From the NCBI GenBank assembly GCA_003045935.1, contig PZPI01000001.1:1-37631 (forward strand): a DNA stretch of 37,631 nucleotides, in the 5' to 3' direction. The notes beneath the pieces were generated by a model, which saw only the letters and a list, made by a program, of their open reading frames with translations, was not told where the DNA came from and did not search any database. The position numbers were made by a program, and so were the translations under genes. Positions 34,035-37,631 of the stretch are shown here, in pieces. Numbering within the stretch: the first letter of the stretch is position 1; each line of letters begins with the position of its first letter. This stretch comes from Bacteroidota bacterium (GTDB lineage Bacteria > Bacteroidota > Bacteroidia > Flavobacteriales > Flavobacteriaceae).

Positions 34035-35093
34035 TTAGTCGATTGTTTTAACAACGGCTTTAGGCGCTTCTTTTTTAGAGCCATCAAAACCGGTAACACC
34101 TCCTACCGTAGTGTATTTCATCACATAGCGCTTCTCTGGGTAAATTCGAGCATAAGCACTTTGACACATTAAAGTTGCCTCATGAAAACCGCAAAGAATC
34201 AATTTCAATTTACCTGGATAGGTGTTTACATCACCAATAGCATATACACCCGGTATATTCGTTTGATAATCTAGAGTGTGATCTACCTTAATGGCGTTCT
34301 TCTCAATCTCCAATCCCCAATCAGATAAGGGGCCTAATTTTGGAGAAAGACCAAACAGTGGAATAAAAGCATCTACAGCCACCTCTTTGGTTAAATCAGT
34401 TTGATGATTATGGATCACTAAAGACTGTAGTGAATCTCCTCCTTTTATTTCAACCACCTCAGCGGGTGTATTTAGTAGAATTTTTCCCTTATTCTTGAGT
34501 TCTTGAACTTTCTCAACAGAATCTAAGGCACCTCTAAACTCGTTGCGACGATGAGCCAAATGCACCTCACTGGCAATGTCACTTAAAAAAATAGACCAAT
34601 CTAGGGCCGAATCTCCTCCTCCCGCAATCAAAACTTTTTTGCCGCGATATTGCTCTGGATCTTTAACCATGTAAGCAACTCCGCGATCCTCGAACTTCTC
34701 TATACCAGAAATTTCAGGTTTTCTTGGCTCGAAACTTCCAAGACCCCCCGCGATAGCAACTACTTTTGATTTGTGCTTTGTTCCCTTGTTAGTGGTGACA
34801 ATAAAATAATCATCCTCGGTACGTTCTAAGGTCTCTGCTCTTTCACCAAGAGTAAATCCAGGTTGAAAGGGTTCGATTTGCTTCATTAAATTATCAACCA
34901 ATTCACCGGCTAGCACCTCAGGATACCCAGGAATATCGTAAATCGGTTTTTTAGGATATAACTCGGCTAGTTGACCGCCAGGTTGTGGCAGGGCATCGAC
35001 TAAATGACATTTAAGCTGTAATAATCCTGCTTCGAAAACGGTAAAAAGGCCTGTAGGTCCCGCTCCTATGATTAGGATATCGGTTGTAATCAT
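34035..35093 (-). CDS. Ferredoxin--NADP reductase, thioredoxin-reductase-like type
   Basis: ILIIGAGPTGLFTVFEAGLLQLKCHLVDALPQPGGQLAELYPKKPIYDIPGYP; AGGGDSALDW; no CxxC redox pair. Start at 35093. Confidence 0.9.
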   Translation of the reverse strand: MITTDILIIGAGPTGLFTVFEAGLLQLKCHLVDALPQPGGQLAELYPKKPIYDIPGYPEVLAGELVDNLMKQIEPFQPGFTLGERAETLERTEDDYFIVTTNKGTKHKSKVVAIAGGLGSFEPRKPEISGIEKFEDRGVAYMVKDPEQYRGKKVLIAGGGDSALDWSIFLSDIASEVHLAHRRNEFRGALDSVEKVQELKNKGKILLNTPAEVVEIKGGDSLQSLVIHNHQTDLTKEVAVDAFIPLFGLSPKLGPLSDWGLEIEKNAIKVDHTLDYQTNIPGVYAIGDVNTYPGKLKLILCGFHEATLMCQSAYARIYPEKRYVMKYTTVGGVTGFDGSKKEAPKAVVKTID

Positions 35094-35103
35094 GGTTTTT
35101 ATT

Positions 35104-35343
35104 CTAGGCGATATTAATAACCTCCTCAATTTGAGGAGCAAATTTTTTGATAGTCATCTCAACCCCACTTTTAAGGGTCATCTGATTGATTGAACAACCC
35201 ACGCAATTTCCTTCTAATCGAACCTTAACTGAGGTTCCGTTATCTATAGAAACCAGAGAAATATCTCCTCCATCGCTTTGTAGAAAGGGTCGAATTTCAG
35301 CAAGAGCAGCTTCAACCTTCTCTTTTAATTCATTTGCTATCAT
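35104..35343 (-). CDS. NifU-family (C-terminal domain) Fe-S scaffold protein
   Basis: FLQSDGGDISLVSID, GNCVGCSINQMTLKSGVE (CxxC). Confidence 0.93.
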   Translation of the reverse strand: MIANELKEKVEAALAEIRPFLQSDGGDISLVSIDNGTSVKVRLEGNCVGCSINQMTLKSGVEMTIKKFAPQIEEVINIA

Positions 35344-36482
35344 CAGCGTTTTGGTTTAACGGCAGAACATCCTGCCATGGTTGTAATTCGTATTGCCTCC
35401 GTAGGCGGGAGTTTTTCGTTTCTTCTTACCAATTCTGAAACTACTTCTTTGGTTAAAGATTCGAAAGCTTCTGATACTGGTGTATGATCTTGCAGGGCAG
35501 CTGGTCGACCAACATCTCCAGCTTCTCGAACGCTTTGAACCAGTGGGATTTCTCCCAAAAGAGCCACGCCCATTCGTTCGGCCAAATGCTTCCCACCTCC
35601 CTCACCAAATATAAAGTATTTGTTCTCAGGTAATTCTGCTGGGGTAAAGTAAGACATGTTCTCTATAATACCGAGTACCGGTACCTGAATGGCGTCTTGG
35701 GCAAACATTGCAATCCCTTTACGAGCATCAGCTAAAGCCACTTCTTGAGGAGTACTCACTACTACGGCTCCAGTAATTGGTAATGACTGCATGATACTCA
35801 AGTGAATATCCCCAGTACCTGGAGGCAGATCGACAATTAAAAAATCTAACTCACCCCAGTGCGCATCAAAGATCATCTGGTTAAGTGCTTTAGCAGCCAT
35901 GGGCCCTCTCCAAATTACAGCCTGGTCTTTTTCGGTAAAGAACCCGATAGAGAGAAGCTTCACCCCATAGTTAGAAACAGGCTTCATTTTAGATTTTCCC
36001 TCAACATCAATGGCTAACGGCTTCTCATTTTCAACATCAAACATCAATGGCTGAGAAGGGCCATAGATATCGGCATCTAAAAGGCCCACTTCAAATCCCA
36101 TTTTAGCCAATGAAACGGCAAGATTTGCAGTAACGGTAGACTTACCAACACCACCTTTACCAGAGGCAACGGCGATAATGTTTTTTATACCTGGTATTGG
36201 CTTTCCTTTGATCAGATTTGAACTCTGTACTTTCTCGGGAGCCTCAACCGTTAGATTTACTTTGATTTTAGCTTTAGGATGCACTTCGGCGTGAATCACT
36301 TGTAGAATAGAAACTTCAGTCTTCTTTTTTGCTTGTAGGCTAGGATTGTTAATCGTCACATCGACTACAACCTCATCCCCAAATACTTGCACATTCTTTA
36401 TCGCTCCACTTTCAACTAGGTTTTGACCTTCTCCAGGCGCACTAATAGTACTTAAAGCTTTAAGAATTTCACTCTTTGTCAT
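35343..36482 (-). CDS. Mrp/NBP35-family ATP-binding Fe-S carrier with N-terminal MIP18 domain
   Basis: VASGKGGVGKSTVTANLAVSLAKMGFEVGLLDADIYGPSQP, DLPPGTGDIHLSIMQ. Confidence 0.95.
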   Translation of the reverse strand: MTKSEILKALSTISAPGEGQNLVESGAIKNVQVFGDEVVVDVTINNPSLQAKKKTEVSILQVIHAEVHPKAKIKVNLTVEAPEKVQSSNLIKGKPIPGIKNIIAVASGKGGVGKSTVTANLAVSLAKMGFEVGLLDADIYGPSQPLMFDVENEKPLAIDVEGKSKMKPVSNYGVKLLSIGFFTEKDQAVIWRGPMAAKALNQMIFDAHWGELDFLIVDLPPGTGDIHLSIMQSLPITGAVVVSTPQEVALADARKGIAMFAQDAIQVPVLGIIENMSYFTPAELPENKYFIFGEGGGKHLAERMGVALLGEIPLVQSVREAGDVGRPAALQDHTPVSEAFESLTKEVVSELVRRNEKLPPTEAIRITTMAGCSAVKPKR

Positions 36483-36523
36483 AGATCTCCTTTTCTACCA
36501 CAAAGATACGCAGATAACAAAGG

Positions 36524-36850
36524 TTAGAAAAGCATTTCTGCCGGATCCCAAAAAAGTCGATCAAAGTCAACTACACAATCATCTGAGATTTCAACTCCTT
36601 CATTTTCAAGTAATTGCTGCATAAGATTAGTGCCAGGAAAATGATGTTTCCCTGTAAGCATTCCCATGCGATTCACCACTCGATGAGCTGGTACATCCTT
36701 GTCGTGAGATAAATTCATTGCGTATCCGACCATTCGGGCTCCGCCCCTTCGGCCAAGATAATTGGCGATTGCGCCATATGAAGTGACTCTTCCTTCAGGA
36801 ATTTGTCGGGTGACTTCATATACGCGCTCATAAAAATCACTACTACTCAT
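36524..36850 (-). CDS. MGMT-fold alkyltransferase-like protein (ATL), catalytic Cys replaced by Ala
   Basis: IPEGRVTSYGAIANYLG, MVGYAMN, VPAHRVVNRMG (PAHR in place of PCHR). Confidence 0.9.
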   Translation of the reverse strand: MSSSDFYERVYEVTRQIPEGRVTSYGAIANYLGRRGGARMVGYAMNLSHDKDVPAHRVVNRMGMLTGKHHFPGTNLMQQLLENEGVEISDDCVVDFDRLFWDPAEMLF

Positions 36851-37463
36851 AATTCAACCATAAACGAATAAAAGTGAATACTACAAGCAACAACATCAGG
36901 CCTGCGATGATTCGATTCGAGCGTTTTTCGAAGCGCTGCTCATCAAAAGAAATTTTAGCAAACCCATAAGCGTAACCATAGAGAATTGCGAAGGTTCCTG
37001 ATAGCGCTGCAGTAGCAAAAACCAGTGTTTCAGAGGTCGCTAGACGTGCAATTTTAGAACTTCGAAGCGCGGCATGTAGACCTGCGTAAAAAGGAAGGGT
37101 AAGTACATTGAGTAACGCTAAGCTGATTCCCTTCAAAAAAGAATTAGAGGAAGAAGGTGCAAGTTCTGTTAAGTCGCGATTTGACTTTTTCCAGAAATAG
37201 AAAAAGAGAACTATGAAAATCAAAAGAGCTCCGACTAAAATATGGTTGATCGTTTCTGGATGTTCGAAAAGATATTTTGAAAACGCAGCAGCACCTAGGG
37301 CCTCAATGAAGATGACCAGAGAACAAGCTAAAGAGAAATAAATACCAAATTTCTTACCTCTTTCCACAGAGATTTTGGCGGCATTCATATTAAGTAAACC
37401 GGGAGGCAAGGTAGCTACGGCAGCGGCTAAAAAAGTCAGAGCAAAAAGAGTGATATAGTGCAA
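36843..37463 (-). CDS. LysE/RhtB-family transporter
   Basis: TLPPGLLNMNAAKISVERGKKFGIYFSLACSLVIFIEALGA; about 6 hydrophobic helices. Confidence 0.8.
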   Translation of the reverse strand: MHYITLFALTFLAAAVATLPPGLLNMNAAKISVERGKKFGIYFSLACSLVIFIEALGAAAFSKYLFEHPETINHILVGALLIFIVLFFYFWKKSNRDLTELAPSSSNSFLKGISLALLNVLTLPFYAGLHAALRSSKIARLATSETLVFATAALSGTFAILYGYAYGFAKISFDEQRFEKRSNRIIAGLMLLLVVFTFIRLWLNYE

Positions 37464-37479
37464 CCTCCTTTAGTGTTAG

Positions 37480-37631
37480 TTAGATTTTAAATGAAACATA
37501 CGTTATCGGCTTACCCACTTGTAGATACTGGCTCTCATAAAAAGTTTGAACCTCAGTAACTACTGAAGGACTACCCGACTGTCGATAAACATCGTCGTTC
37601 GAATATACAATTTCTTTGCCTAGGCCATGCA
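37480..37631 (-). CDS. trmB: tRNA (guanine-N7)-methyltransferase TrmB, C-terminal fragment (gene runs off the right edge)
   Basis: Manual translation HGLGKEIVYSNDDVYRQSGSPSVVTEVQTFYESQYLQVGKPITYVSFKI* resembles the TrmB C-terminus. Confidence 0.6.
   Translation of the reverse strand, partial: HGLGKEIVYSNDDVYRQSGSPSVVTEVQTFYESQYLQVGKPITYVSFKI

Noticed and set aside
1-37631. CRISPR arrays, transposases, integrases, phage genes, tRNA/rRNA genes
   Set aside because: None recognised by eye; apart from the 15-bp tandem repeat no regular repeats or mobile-element signatures were seen. A tRNAscan/Infernal run would be needed to exclude small RNAs.

Overview
Ordinary-density bacterial chromosome segment, about 37.6 kb. 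Protein families, TAnnTTTG-type -7 boxes and Bacteroidota-style lipoprotein signals point to Bacteroidota, probably Flavobacteriia (inference). It carries about 36 protein genes, with partial genes at both edges (TolC-like at left, trmB-like at right). No rRNA, tRNA, CRISPR or mobile element was seen. Main modules: (i) glpD with a short DtxR/MntR-type regulator; (ii) a minus-strand run of aldehyde dehydrogenase, YceI, PAS, and a tightly coupled Rieske lipoprotein / b561-like membrane protein / YceI-like operon; (iii) a GH32 lipoprotein divergent from an eight-gene coupled plus-strand operon. That operon begins with arsenosugar-type genes (TIGR04282-like transferase, purine nucleoside phosphorylase, ArsM-like methyltransferase). 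It continues with an FAD reductase, a polytopic 4Fe-4S protein and three membrane-associated glycosyltransferases, with no radical-SAM ArsS in the window; (iv) mevalonate-pathway genes with UbiA and a pseudouridine synthase; (v) glpK-glpF facing a GDPD / GH65 phosphorylase / beta-PGM / SSS-symporter operon; (vi) a penicillin-acylase-family lipoprotein and an MsbA-like ABC exporter; (vii) a trmB-LysE-ATL-Mrp-NifU-FNR-ferredoxin run. The most interesting leads are the ArsS-less extended arsenosugar/glycan operon, the Rieske-b561-YceI module, several perfect palindromes in promoter regions, and the near-zero spacing at all five convergent gene pairs. All family calls come from reading motifs by eye; no searches were run.
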